Assembly (NCBI GenBank): GCA_963772965.1
Contig: CAVYZU010000015.1
Location: 37,353 to 101,352, forward strand
DNA: 64,000 bases
Source of the DNA: AP-15 sp963772965
GTDB taxonomy: Bacteria; Pseudomonadota; Alphaproteobacteria; ATCC43930; CGMCC-115725
Direction of reading: 5' to 3'
A program made the translations under genes and the position numbers. Below are positions 40,906 to 50,237 of this stretch, piece after piece. The notes beneath the pieces were generated by a model. That model ran no database searches. It was not told where the DNA came from and saw only the letters and a program-made list of their open reading frames with translations. Position 1 is the first letter of the stretch. Each line of letters opens with the position of its first letter.

Positions 40906-42131
40906 TTGGCCGCCTGAAATGGATGGTGCTCGCGCGGCACAAACGGTCTGATTTCACCAATGGACCCCGGCGTTTCACAATGCTTTGCCCAGGCGTCCAT
41001 CAACTGCCGGCGCTTCAAGAACAAATCCCCACGCCGGTAAGCCGCCTCTACCTTGTCTCCGACGGCGTGCGCGAGCGCCATCTCGGCAACCTCGGCGGGG
41101 AAGTGGGTGCACTCGGCGGCCCAGTCGCGGAAACTCGATCGGAAGCCGTGCACGGTCAGCCCATTCTTGCCCATACGCCGCAGCAGCATGTTCATCGCCA
41201 TGTTGCTGATCGCAAACGGCCTATCCTTGTTCCGATCCGTTAATTTCTCGAGAATGCTCACGGCGGGGTCCGACAAGGGAACCCGGTGCTCGCGGCCAGC
41301 CTTCATACGGCTGCCGGGGATCGTCCAGAGCCGCTGCTCCAAGTCGATTTCGGCCCATGTCGCGCCGATCACTTCGCCGGTTCGCGCCGCGGTTAGGATC
41401 AGAAACTCCAATGTTCGCGCCGCGATCCCCTCGTGCTCGCGCAACGCGGCGACGAACTCGCCCATTTCGCCGTAGGGCAGCGCGGCATGATGGTCAACAG
41501 CCGCGACCTTGCTCCGGGCCGGCAGCAGGCAGTCGAGATGCCCTTTCCATCGGGCCGGATTTTCGCCGTCTCGATAACCCCGCACTTTTGCCCAGTCGAG
41601 TACGCTTTCGATGCGGCCCCGAACCCGGCTCGCTGTCTCGGGCTTTGCCTGCCAGATTGGCTCGATCGCTTTCATGATGAGCCCCGTGTCGATGGCCTGG
41701 ACCGGCAGCGAGCCAAACACAGGATAGGCGTAGGTCTTGAGCGTGCTCGGCCATTGCGCCGCGTGCTTGGAATTCTTCCAGCCGGCCTTGTGTGCAGCGA
41801 TATAGGCTTCGGCGCATTGCTCAAACGTCATCGCCGTTGCGGCGGCAAGCCGAGCCTCAGCGCGTTTCGCGTTACGAGCCTCGATCGGGTCGATACCCTC
41901 TAAGACCAGCTTGCGGGCTTCCCGCGCACTCTCTCTCGCTTCCGCCAGCTTGACCGTGTGCAGCGGCCCCAGGCCCATTTCCCGCGCTCGCCTCGCCAGC
42001 ATGAAGCGAAAAATCCAGGTCCGCGCCCCGGTGGGGGTCACTTGCAGATAAAGGCCACCACCATCGCTGTGCGTGCCAGGCGGCAACTTCAGCAGCGAAA
42101 CGGCTGAAAGCTTCCCAATCGTACGTGCCAT
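40902..42131 (-). CDS. Tyrosine recombinase (island integrase, DUF4102 N-terminus)
   Basis: 409 residues. N-terminal DUF4102 arm-binding domain (SVSLL-like start, DGGGLYLQVTPTGARTW, MGLGPLHTVKLAEARESARE), core-binding domain, then the catalytic domain. The Arg is in TAARTGEV, HxxR in HGFRSSFRDW, and the nucleophilic Tyr in VEAAYRRGD. P4-like and tRNA-targeting islands use this type. The gene faces away from the adjacent attR and reads into the island. It should carry out integration into and excision from tRNA-Ser. Confidence 0.95.
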   Translation of the reverse strand: MARTIGKLSAVSLLKLPPGTHSDGGGLYLQVTPTGARTWIFRFMLARRAREMGLGPLHTVKLAEARESAREARKLVLEGIDPIEARNAKRAEARLAAATAMTFEQCAEAYIAAHKAGWKNSKHAAQWPSTLKTYAYPVFGSLPVQAIDTGLIMKAIEPIWQAKPETASRVRGRIESVLDWAKVRGYRDGENPARWKGHLDCLLPARSKVAAVDHHAALPYGEMGEFVAALREHEGIAARTLEFLILTAARTGEVIGATWAEIDLEQRLWTIPGSRMKAGREHRVPLSDPAVSILEKLTDRNKDRPFAISNMAMNMLLRRMGKNGLTVHGFRSSFRDWAAECTHFPAEVAEMALAHAVGDKVEAAYRRGDLFLKRRQLMDAWAKHCETPGSIGEIRPFVPREHHPFQAAN

Positions 42132-42156
42132 AACTCACCGTGAGCCACCCATAAAC

Positions 42157-42192
42157 CTACCCACAAATCTATGCTAGATTGGGGTGAACGTC
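42157..42192. repeat. Putative integrase arm-type repeat, right end
   Basis: CTACCCACAAATCTATGCTA through GGGTGAACGTC, directly upstream of the integrase gene. 28 of 36 positions match 2110–2145 near the other end. Confidence 0.55.
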
Positions 42193-42296
42193 AAGAGACA
42201 CCGGGGGACAACGATGGAACTAAGCCACTGATATAACGTTGGTTACTGAAACGTTGATGACCACCAATCGACACCGGTGATTAGGCGGAAAGCGGA

Positions 42297-42310
42297 CATC
42301 CCCTCCGCCA
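42297..42310 (+). repeat. attR: second copy of the tRNA-Ser 3' end
   Basis: catcccctccgcca, identical to 2042–2055. Right border of the island; chromosomal sequence starts beyond it. Confidence 0.8.
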
Positions 42311-42658
42311 CCCACCCCCAATATTCCCCAATCAACCGCTCCGATAATGATTACGCCGCCGATTTAAAGCCCGGCAGAGGTCCTACAGAGCATGGGTATT
42401 GAACGAGAGATGCGGTCGGCCTCGTCTTTTTATAGTATCACCAATACTTCTACTACATTCAGCAGTTCACTCCGGCGAACGCGTTGCAGGTCCAGCCCGG
42501 CCGCTATCCCGACTGACGGATGACCCGTGGTGCTCGGCACGGACCGAGTACACTCGGTTTACTGTCTCTTGATGCGTTCGCCTTCCGATCCTGCATTGCG
42601 GGCGGCCGCCAGGCAACGCTATGTTTGCACCCGGCGAATTTCAGCAGGAGGGCCGTTG
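42311..42658. other. Chromosomal gap after the island
   Basis: About 350 bases without a supported gene. Before the island entered, this lay just downstream of tRNA-Ser. It should hold the promoter of the universal stress protein gene, but I see no clear -35/-10 pair. Confidence 0.45.
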
Positions 42659-43505
42659 ATGAGCTACAAGGACCTTTTGGTCGTGCTCGATTCGGCCTCA
42701 GATACGCGCGGCCGGATCGAACTCGCGGCGTCTCTCGCCGAAAAGTCCGCGGCGCATCTCGTCGGCCTTTATCCGATCCCCAGCCCGGACCTGCCGCGCC
42801 GCGCCGGCTATGCCGATCTGGCGGCGCTCGAGCCGGTTTATCGCGAATGGCGGGAACGGGCACTGGAACAGGCCGAGGCCGTGCGCGAGATGTTCGAAAA
42901 TGCGGCGAAGCGGCACGGAATCAGTCAGGAATGGCGTGGGGTCGCCGAGGGCCCGGAAGCCGATCCGGCATTGCATGCACGTTATTCTGATTTGACGATC
43001 CTCGGCCAACGCGACCCCGACAGCGACGAAATGGCAATGATCCGGCCGCATCCGGAGCGGGTGACATTGGCCTCGGGCCGCCCGATCCTGGTCATTCCCT
43101 ATGCCGGCCATTTCGACAAGGTCAGCAAGTTGTGTTCTGATCGCCTGGAATGCGAGCCAGGAAGCCGCTCGGGCAGTCGCCGACGCGATGCCGATGCTGG
43201 TCGGCGCCGATGCCGTTACCGTAATGTCGGTCGATCCGCGCCCGGGTGCTGAGGGCGATGGCGACGTGCCCGGCGCCGACATTGCGGTGCATCTCGCCCG
43301 GCACGGCGTGAAGGCGCAGATCGAGCGAACCGTCTCGGCCGACGTTCCGATCGGGGAAGTGCTGTTGTCTCGCGCTGCCGATCTCGGCGCCGACCTGCTG
43401 GTGATGGGCGCCTATGGCCACTCGCGAATGCGTGAGTTGTTGCTCGGCGGCGCCACCCGTTCGATCCTCGCGAGCATGACAATCCCGGTGCTGATGTCGC
43501 ATTAG
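42659..43505 (+). pseudogene. Universal stress protein (tandem Usp domains) with a frameshift
   Basis: ATG 42659 follows AGGAGG. The first UspA domain (MSYKDLLVVLDSASDTRGRI … GRPILVIPYAGHF) is in one frame up to about 43125. The second domain (VLIAWNASQEAARAVADAMP … VMGAYGHSRMRELLLGGATR, the ATP-binding G-x2-G-x9-G(S/T) type end) is in the next frame. One inserted or lost base near 43115–43130 separates them. Joined, it is a normal two-domain Usp of about 280 residues. Both halves are well preserved, so this may be a sequencing indel. Confidence 0.85.
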
Positions 43506-43547
43506 CGACCGACGCAGGCTGGTCGACAACCCGCCGAGGCATTTACT

Positions 43548-44714
43548 TCAGCGAGTCCGGTAGCGGTCGACCGCGCCGGGATCGAGATCGATGCCGAGAC
43601 CGGGTCGATCGGTCAGTCGGATCATGCCGTCGCGATCGATTTGGATCGGCTCCTTCAACAATTCGTCGCGCAACCCGTTCGGATTTTGGTCGAATTCGAG
43701 CACCAACGCGTTCGGGATCGAGGCGGCGAAATGCAATGACGCGGCGAGCGTCACCGCACTGGCAAACGCATGTGGCGCCACCATCAAATGATATGCCTGG
43801 GCCAGCGCGGCGATGCGGCGGCACTCTGAAAAGCCGCCGGACCAGGCGATATCGGGCTGGACGATGTCGACCGCACCTCGGGTGATCAACTCGCGGAAGC
43901 CGTAAAGACCGATCTCGGTCTCGTAGCCGGCGATCGGTGTCGCGAGCGCATCAGCAACGCGGGCGCTGCCGTCGATATCGTCGGTCGCGACCGGCTCCTC
44001 GATCCAATACAGCCGATAGGGTTCGAGGGCGCGGCCCATCTCGATCGCCAGTGCCGGGCTCCACGCGCAATTGACATCGACCATCAGCTTTGCCTTTGGT
44101 CCGAGCGCCTTGCGCACCGCGGCGACCCGCTCGACGTCTTCCTCGGGCTCGACCTCGCAGAGATGTGCGTTGCCCGCAAGATGACGCAGATGGGTCTGGG
44201 TCGAGGGATTGCGCCCAATCTTCATCTTCATGCCCTTGAAGCCGCGGGCGCGATAGCCTTCAGCTTCCGCCGCGACATCCTCGATCGATTTTCCCTCTTG
44301 ATAAAAGCCGCCGCTCGCATAGGCCTCGACCCGATCGCGGCAGGCCCCGAGCAGCCGGTAAACCGGCAGCTTTGCAACCTTGCCGGCGATGTCCCACAAT
44401 GCGATGTCGATGCCGCTGATCGCATTCATGACAATGCCGCGGCGCCCGAATTGGCGGGTGCGGGCAAAGATCTTTTGCCACAGACCTTCGATCAGCAGCG
44501 GGTCCTCGCCAACCAGCATCGGCCGGAGCTGATGTTCGATGACATGCCGCGCGCTACCGCCGCCGACCCCGGCTTCGCCGATACCGGTGATGCCGTCATC
44601 GGTCTCGACTTCGACCAAAAGCCCACCGCGCGCCGCCTGCATGCCGCCAGCGCTGCCATAAGGAGGATCGCAACGGTAGGAGAGCGGGGTCGCGCGGATG
44701 TCGACGATCTTCAT
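43548..44714 (-). CDS. Enolase-superfamily enzyme (mandelate racemase/muconate lactonizing-like)
   Basis: 388 residues, full length. Barrel residues: KMK (Lys163, Lys165, the catalytic KxK), metal ligands Asp213 (MVDVN), Glu239 (YWIEEP) and Glu265 (GYETEIG), and an Asp288–His315 dyad (QPDIAWSGG, VAPHAFAS). That combination is the mandelate-racemase subgroup, often acid-sugar dehydratases or racemases. The substrate is unknown. It starts four bases after the RidA gene, so the two are one operon. Confidence 0.92.
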   Translation of the reverse strand: MKIVDIRATPLSYRCDPPYGSAGGMQAARGGLLVEVETDDGITGIGEAGVGGGSARHVIEHQLRPMLVGEDPLLIEGLWQKIFARTRQFGRRGIVMNAISGIDIALWDIAGKVAKLPVYRLLGACRDRVEAYASGGFYQEGKSIEDVAAEAEGYRARGFKGMKMKIGRNPSTQTHLRHLAGNAHLCEVEPEEDVERVAAVRKALGPKAKLMVDVNCAWSPALAIEMGRALEPYRLYWIEEPVATDDIDGSARVADALATPIAGYETEIGLYGFRELITRGAVDIVQPDIAWSGGFSECRRIAALAQAYHLMVAPHAFASAVTLAASLHFAASIPNALVLEFDQNPNGLRDELLKEPIQIDRDGMIRLTDRPGLGIDLDPGAVDRYRTR

Positions 44715-44718
44715 GGGC

Positions 44719-45111
44719 TCAGCCCTCGTCCAGCACCGCCATTAAATCGCACTGGATTTGCATCGGCGGGTTGAGATCGGTGCTGGTCAAGGTGTGGCGC
44801 GCCGGGCGCGAATGCGGGTCGGGAAACATCTCGATCCAATGCTTGTTGAGGATCGGGCGCAGCCCGCGATCGGTAATCCATACCGTCATCTTGATGATGT
44901 CGTCGGGGGTCCCGCCGGCCGTCTCCATGACCCGGCGGACATTGGCGAACATCTGCCGGCATTGCGCGTCGAGATCGGCAGGCACTTGCCCCGATTGCGG
45001 ATCGGCGCCGGATATCGCACCCGTAACCACAAAAGGCCCGCGCCGGCTGGCGCTTGGGATCGGGTTGACGTGTGTTGCCCCGGCTACATCGATGCTTCGC
45101 CGCTTTTCCAT
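44719..45111 (-). CDS. RidA/YjgF-family protein
   Basis: 130 residues from ATG 45111, with GGAGGGCG upstream. Family marks: PFVVTGAISGADPQSGQVPA, CRQMFANVRRVMETAGGTPD, DIIKMTVWITD and ARHTLTSTDLNPPMQIQCDL. RidA proteins hydrolyse reactive enamine/imine intermediates made by PLP enzymes. The canonical C-terminal Arg-x-Ala block is replaced here by the ARHTLTS stretch, so it may belong to another subfamily. In an operon with the enolase-superfamily gene, perhaps removing an imine or enol by-product of that pathway. Confidence 0.87.
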   Translation of the reverse strand: MEKRRSIDVAGATHVNPIPSASRRGPFVVTGAISGADPQSGQVPADLDAQCRQMFANVRRVMETAGGTPDDIIKMTVWITDRGLRPILNKHWIEMFPDPHSRPARHTLTSTDLNPPMQIQCDLMAVLDEG

Positions 45112-45201
45112 ATCGCCCTCCGCCCAATTTCCCTGGCCGTTGCGTAATCTCGCGGCCGGGTCGCGTGATATCGTAGCATCGTTTTCGACAGCGGAGCGCC
45201 A

Positions 45202-45632
45202 ATGCTGAACGAAGATCAACGCCGCTTTCTCGAAAGCCGCAAGGTCGCTCATCTGGCGACCGCCGAATGCCCACGGCGCGCCACACGTCGTGCCGGTGTG
45301 CTTTGCGCTCACGAAAACTCGCTCTACATCACAATCGACCAGAAGCCGAAAGGGCAATCCTCGCTCGCTGAAACGGCTGCGCAACATCGCCGAAAATCCG
45401 ATCGGTGGCGCTGGTCGCCGACCGTTATGACGAGGACTGGACCCGACTTGGCTGGGTCATGCTGCGCGGCCGGGCCGCGATCCTGGATAGTGGCGCCGAG
45501 CACGACATGGCGCAGGACTTGCTCCGCTCGCGCTATCCGCAATACCGCGCGATGCAGCTCGCCGAATTGCCAGTTATCGCCATCCACATCGAACGGGTCG
45601 CAAGCTGGGGCGACCTCTCGGTAGTTCCGTGA
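45202..45632 (+). pseudogene. PPOX-class FMN/F420 split-barrel protein, multiply frameshifted
   Basis: Starts MLNEDQRRFLESRKVAHLAT in frame 1, then HGAPHVVPVCFAL is in frame 2, NSLYITIDQKPK back in frame 1, SLKRLRNIAENP in a third, and VADRYDEDWTRLGWVMLRGR onward to 45632 in another. Together these make a normal PPOX-type protein of about 140 residues. Three or more single-base indels in 430 bases, with little amino-acid decay, is more like sequence error than natural pseudogenisation, though either is possible. The gene is divergent from ridA. Confidence 0.75.
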
Positions 45633-45690
45633 GATGACAAACTTGCCGCTCGCCGCGCCGTCTGCGGCTGATCCGCCGTGCGAGGTCCAC

Positions 45691-46883
45691 ATGCCCGACG
45701 CAGATATCACGATGACGAGATCAATGCTTTTGTGCCGGGCCCGCGCGTCCATATCGAGGGGCGGCCGGGCGGGCCGTTGTCCGGACTGACCTTTGCCGCC
45801 AAGGATCTGTTCGATGTCGCCGGCTACCCGACCGGCGGCGGCAATCCCGACTGGGCGAAATATAATCCAGTCCCGACTCGGCATTCCTGGGCGGTGCAGC
45901 GACTGCTCGACGCCGGCGCCACGCTGATCGGCAAGACCATCACCGACGAGGTGTCGCTCGGCATCGTCGGCGAGAACGCGTTTTACGGCACGCCGGTCAA
46001 TGTCAGAGCACCCGGCCGGGTGCCGGGCGGCTCGTCCTCGGGCTCGGCGGCGGCGGTCGCGGCCGGGCTCTGCGACACCGCGCTCGGCACCGATACCGGC
46101 GGCTCGGTGCGGGTGCCGGCGAGCTTTTGCGGGCTTTACGGCATCCGCCCGACCCATGGCCGGATCGAATGTCGCCGGCATGCTGCCGCAGGCGCCGAGT
46201 TCGGATACGACCGGCTGGTTTGCGCGCGACGCCGCAGACCTTTGCCCGGGTGTCGAGCGTGATGCTCGGCGAGGCGATCCCGGCGGCAATGCCAAACCGG
46301 CTGATCGTCGCGGTAGATGCGTTCGCATTTGCCGACCCGGAGGTGGCCGCGGCGTTGCACCCAATGCTCGAAAAATTGAAGGCGCTGATCGGCGACTGTT
46401 TGTGAGGAGGTCATGGCGCCGGGCGGCATCGTGCAATGGGCGCGGGCGCAGCGCACGATCCAGCCGCTCGAGGCGTGGACAACTTTAAGGACTGGGTCGA
46501 GCGCTGCAATCCGCGCCTCGCGTACAGTGTCGCGCGCAACATCTACACCGGCTCGCAGATTCCGGAGACGAGCGGCATTGGGCGGAGCTGGTGCGCCGCG
46601 AAGCGCGCGGGCGGATGCGCTATCTGTTGCCGCCCGGAACTATCCTGTGTCTGCCGACGACACCGTTTCCTGCACCCAAGCGCGGCGAGCCGTTATCGGT
46701 GGCCAGCGTGAGCGCGACCGCATCCTGTGTCTGTGTGCTCATGGCGGGTTGACCGGTGTGCCGCAGGTCAGCATCCCCGGTGCAACCGTCGACGGTTTGC
46801 CGATCGGCTTATCGATCGTCGGCGGCTACGGCAGCGACGCGACGTTGGTCGCGGTGGCGCAGGCGCTCGAAACCGCCCGGTAG
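45691..46883 (+). pseudogene. Amidase-signature family enzyme, multiply frameshifted
   Basis: Amidase-signature Ser-cisSer-Lys enzyme. The Lys is in LTFAAKDLFDVAGYPTGGGN, the Gly/Ser-rich core is RVPGGSSSGSAAAVAAG and GTDTGGSVRVPASFCGLYG with the nucleophile Ser. Later parts (VAGMLPQAPSSDTTGWFARD, SVMLGEAIPAAMPNRL, LPPGTILCLPTTPFPAP, LTGVPQVSIPGATVDG) lie in at least three other frames to 46883. About 395 residues when joined. The substrate may be a urea- or acyl-amide compound; not known. As written the gene is broken by several indels. Confidence 0.85.
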
Positions 46884-46886
46884 CCT

Positions 46887-48068
46887 CTAAATCTCGTTGA
46901 CGAGGTAGTCCATCGCCGCATCGACGCCCCCATGCCCATGCGGGACGCCGGTGAGTTCGAGCGCCATCTCGATCGCGGCGAGCGCGCCCAAGATCATCGG
47001 CTCGTTCAAATCGCCCATATGGCCGATGCGGAAGACGCGGCCTTGCAATGGCCCAAGGCCGCCGCCGAGCGAGACGTTAAACCGATCGAGTGCTGCCGTG
47101 CGGACCTTGTTGGCGTCGTAGCCCTCCGGGGTCAGCACAGCTGTGACCGAGTCCGATTGCGCCCGCGGATCGACCGCAAACGTCTCGGGGCCGTCATTCT
47201 GGCGCCACACGCGCACCGCGCGGCGCGTCGCTTCGGCCAGCCGGCGATGGCGGGCGAAGACGTTGTCGAGCCCTTCCTCTTCGAGCATGCGCAGCGCTTC
47301 CTGCAGCCCGTAGAAGAAATGCACCGGGATCGTGCCGTTCCACACCGCTTGGCTAGTGCCTTCGATCAGCCGTCGCCAGTCCCAGTAGACCCGCGGCAGT
47401 TTGGCCGTGGCGCCGGCCGCCAATGCCTTGGCGCTGACCCCGGTAAAAGCCATGCCGGTCGGCAGCATCAGCCCCTTCTGCGAGCCGGCGACGACGACGT
47501 CGACCCCCCACTCGTCCATGCGGAAATCCATCGATGCCAAAGATGAGATGACATCGACAAGGTAGAGGGCTGGATGTCCGGCAGCATCGATCGCTCGTCG
47601 TAATGCCGCGATGTCGTGAACGACACCGGTCGAGGTTTCGTTATGAACGACCAGGACGCCCTTGATAGCGTGGTCGCGGTCCTGACGCAGCCTGCTTTCC
47701 AGAGCAGCGGGATCGGCGGCACTGCGCCAATCATTGGTCAAGGTTTCGACTTCGAGCCCGAACGACTCGCAGCGCATGCCCCAATTCAGCGAAAAGTATC
47801 CGGTCTCGACGACCAAGACCTTATCGCCAGGCGAGAACAGATTGACGAGGGCGGCTTCCCAGGCGCCATGGCCCGAGGCGGCATAGCCGAGGATCGTCTG
47901 CTCGGTCTTAAAGATCCGCTTTAACCCGGCAAAGCATTCTTCGGCGATCGCTTTGAATTGCGCGCCGGTGAAATCGATCGTGCCGCGGTCCATCGCGCGC
48001 AACACGCGGTCCGGGATATTCGTCGGACCCGGGTTCTGAAAAAAATGCAGCCCACGACTGACGGCCAT
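46887..48068 (-). CDS. PLP-dependent aminotransferase (alanine/serine–glyoxylate type)
   Basis: 393 residues, class V fold. The PLP Lys is Lys198 in VAGSQKGLM, with Asp172 (LVDVISS) for the pyridine nitrogen. The N-terminal NPGPTNIPDRVLRAM and GHGAWEAALVNLFSPGDKVL are typical of serine–glyoxylate and alanine–glyoxylate aminotransferases. It may act in the glyoxylate or serine cycle. It is convergent with the amidase and ends three bases after it. The frame is intact, unlike that neighbour. Confidence 0.9.
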   Translation of the reverse strand: MAVSRGLHFFQNPGPTNIPDRVLRAMDRGTIDFTGAQFKAIAEECFAGLKRIFKTEQTILGYAASGHGAWEAALVNLFSPGDKVLVVETGYFSLNWGMRCESFGLEVETLTNDWRSAADPAALESRLRQDRDHAIKGVLVVHNETSTGVVHDIAALRRAIDAAGHPALYLVDVISSLASMDFRMDEWGVDVVVAGSQKGLMLPTGMAFTGVSAKALAAGATAKLPRVYWDWRRLIEGTSQAVWNGTIPVHFFYGLQEALRMLEEEGLDNVFARHRRLAEATRRAVRVWRQNDGPETFAVDPRAQSDSVTAVLTPEGYDANKVRTAALDRFNVSLGGGLGPLQGRVFRIGHMGDLNEPMILGALAAIEMALELTGVPHGHGGVDAAMDYLVNEI

Positions 48069-48164
48069 CTACGCTCTCCGGTGCGGTTCGATCATGCCTT
48101 AAACCCACGAGCGCGTGAGATATCAGCATAATCGGATTTCAGGGAGAGGTTTTGGTCAAGGGAA

Positions 48165-48193
48165 AGAAGGCAGGGCTTGCCGCCCTGCCTTCT
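48165..48193. terminator. Strong hairpin upstream of proS
   Basis: AGAAGGCAGGGC (48165–48176) and GCCCTGCCTTCT (48182–48193), a perfect 12-bp stem with loop TTGCC. It lies in the 395-base gap between the divergent aminotransferase and proS genes, so it may terminate antisense transcription or act in the proS leader. No T-run. Confidence 0.5.
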
Positions 48194-48463
48194 TCGATAT
48201 GGGCTGGGATTCCACCCCGTGGCGCTGGGGCGGACCCGCCACTCCTCCCTAAACTCAGGCCGTCGCGCCTTCGGCGCGCATCGGAGATGAGAGTATAGCC
48301 ATGCGTGCGACCGATCGTCACCCCAAATCTTAAGAATCTTCGACAATGCGACGCCGCCTCCGATTTAGCTGAGGAACTTTTCGCCTTTTGCCTATTTGTG
48401 GGCTGGCTTGTGGACAGGGCAAAGCCAGTTCCCTAGAGTGCGCGCCCGGCGCCGCGAGGTAAT

Positions 48464-49784
48464 ATGCGTCTTTCTGAGTACTTCTTGCCTGTCTTGCGCG
48501 AAAATCCGAGCGAGGCGCAGATCGGCTCGCATCGGCTAATGCTCCGCGCCGGCATGATCCGGCAGTCGAGCGCCGGCATCTATTCTTGGCTGCCGCTCGG
48601 CCTGCGCGTCTTGAAAAAAGTCGAGGCCATCGTCCGCGAAGAGCAGGATCGCAGCGGCGCCCAGGAAGTCCTGATGCCGACGATCCAACCCGCCGAGTTA
48701 TGGCGCGAGAGCGGCCGCTACGACGATTACGGCAAGGAGATGCTGCGTATCCGCGACCGCCACGACCGCGAGATGCTCTACGGTCCGACCAACGAGGAGC
48801 AGATCACCGAAATCGTTCGCGCCTCGATCAAGAGCTACCGCGACCTCCCAAAACTGCTCTACCACATACAGTGGAAATTTCGCGACGAGGTGCGGCCGCG
48901 CTTTGGCGTCATACGAGGCCGGGAGTTCCTGATGAAGGACGCCTACAGCTTCGACCTCGACATGGCGGGGGCCAAGCAGTCCTACAACAAGATGTTCGTC
49001 GCTTATCTGCGGACCTTTGCCCGCATGGGGCTAAAGGCGATCCCGATGCAGGCTGATCCCGGACCGATCGGCGGCGACCTCTCTCACGAATTCATCATCC
49101 TCGCTGATGCCGGTGAGAGCGATGTGTTTTTCGATCGCCGGTGGCTCGAGACCGACATTCCCGTTATTGACGTTGATTATCAGGGCAATCTCGAGCCGAT
49201 TTTTCAGCGCTGGACTGCCTCCTATGCGGCGACCGACGAAAAGCATGATCCGGTTAGCTGCCCGATCCCAGAGGCGGAACTCGTATCGGCCCGTGGGCAA
49301 GAGGTCGGCCACATCTTTTACTTTCGGCGATAAGTATTCGCGACCGATGCAGGCCCTTGTCACGGGTCCTGACGGCGCGGCGGTTCCGCTGCAGATGGGT
49401 TCCTACGGTATCGGAGTGTCCCGACTCCCCGGCGCGCTGATCGAAGCCAACCACGACAATGCCGGGATCATCTGGCCGGAAAGTGTCGCACCGTTCCGGG
49501 TAGGGCTGATCAACCTGCGCGCATCGGATCTGCGCTGCCGGACGGCGGCCGACGATCTCTACGGCAAATTGCTGAATGCGGGCGTCGAGGTTCTCTACGA
49601 CGATCGCGATGAATCACCGGGCGCAAAATTCGCGACAATGGATTTGATCGGGTTGCCCGAGCAGATCGTCATCGGCCCCCGCGGGCTCGCGGCCGGCATC
49701 GTCGAGGCGAAAAACCGCCGCTCGGGAGAGCGCGAGGACCTGCCGATCGAGGCCGCGCTCAACCGGCTGACCGGCCGCGCTTGA
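48464..49784 (+). CDS. proS: Prolyl-tRNA synthetase, apparently frameshifted
   Basis: Charges tRNA-Pro. Class II motifs are present: IRQSSAGIYSWLPLGLRVLK and the TNEEQITEIVR block, motif 2 near FRDEVRPRFGVIRGREFLMK, motif 3 MGSYGIGVSRLPGALIEANH, and the anticodon domain DDRDESPGAKFATMDLIG. The frame breaks at 49324: HIFYF is followed by CGG CGA TAA instead of GGC GAT AAG, one extra C. Removing it gives a normal ~440-residue alphaproteobacterial ProS without the editing insert. As ProS is essential, a sequencing error is likely. GAGGT precedes ATG 48464. Confidence 0.9.
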
Positions 49785-49803
49785 CTGACGAGACTCGCTT
49801 TAC

Positions 49804-50196
49804 ATGATGAAAACACTGGTTTCGAAATTCAAGCGAAGTGCAGCGAACGAAATAGCGCCTGAGCAGAGCACTGGGCAGGCGGTGTTCGAGATGGCGAATT
49901 TGCGTCCCGAACGCACCGGCTTACCCTTTGTTGTCTTTATTTCACAAAGGGGTGGCGCCCGCCATGATGTTCGGATCAAGCTCGCCCGCTCGGCGAGAGT
50001 TCGCCCTTCGGAAATGCTTACTGTTGCGGTTCGGCCCAAACCCCGCCTCGTCAGGGGGGAAATGAGCTCGCAACAATTTGATAGCATCGCGCGATGGATA
50101 GAACTTAACAGAGATGTGCTGATCGATTACTGGAATGGGGATATCGAGTATACTGAGGATGCCTTGAGCGCCATAAAACCGATCGGTAAAAGCTAA
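49804..50196 (+). CDS. Hypothetical protein between proS and lolC (130 aa)
   Basis: Soluble, with TGQAVFEMANLRPERTGLPF, ARHDVRIKLARSARVRPSEM and ARWIELNRDVLIDYWNGDIE then YTEDAL. The last block is reminiscent of small proteins encoded near toxin–antitoxin or mobile loci in alphaproteobacteria, of unknown function. Base composition is lower in GC than proS and lolC, so it may be an insertion in the conserved proS–lolC pair. Confidence 0.65.
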   Translation: MMKTLVSKFKRSAANEIAPEQSTGQAVFEMANLRPERTGLPFVVFISQRGGARHDVRIKLARSARVRPSEMLTVAVRPKPRLVRGEMSSQQFDSIARWIELNRDVLIDYWNGDIEYTEDALSAIKPIGKS

Positions 50197-50237
50197 CGCC
50201 AATCCTCGACATAAAAAATTGTGTAAACGGGAAACAC

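Larger units (their letters stand above)
2042..42310. mobile_element. Integrated genomic island in tRNA-Ser (satellite/mobilisable-element-like)
   Basis: The 14-bp tRNA 3' end catcccctccgcca at 2042–2055 recurs directly at 42297–42310, about 165 bases beyond the start of a tyrosine integrase that reads inward. Conserved host-type genes lie outside both copies. Inside are integrase, AlpA-like regulator and P4-type primase/helicase at the right end and IS-rich accessory cargo elsewhere. No capsid, tail, portal or conjugation genes were recognised, so it is an island or satellite, not a complete prophage or ICE. Confidence 0.8.

Noticed and set aside
2042..42310. Complete prophage
   Set aside because: Integrase, AlpA and helicase are present but no capsid, portal, terminase, tail or lysis gene was recognised.
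45324..46436. 370-codon minus-strand ORF
   Set aside because: Arises opposite the frameshifted PPOX and amidase genes; translation is Arg/Gly/Pro-rich and unlike any protein.
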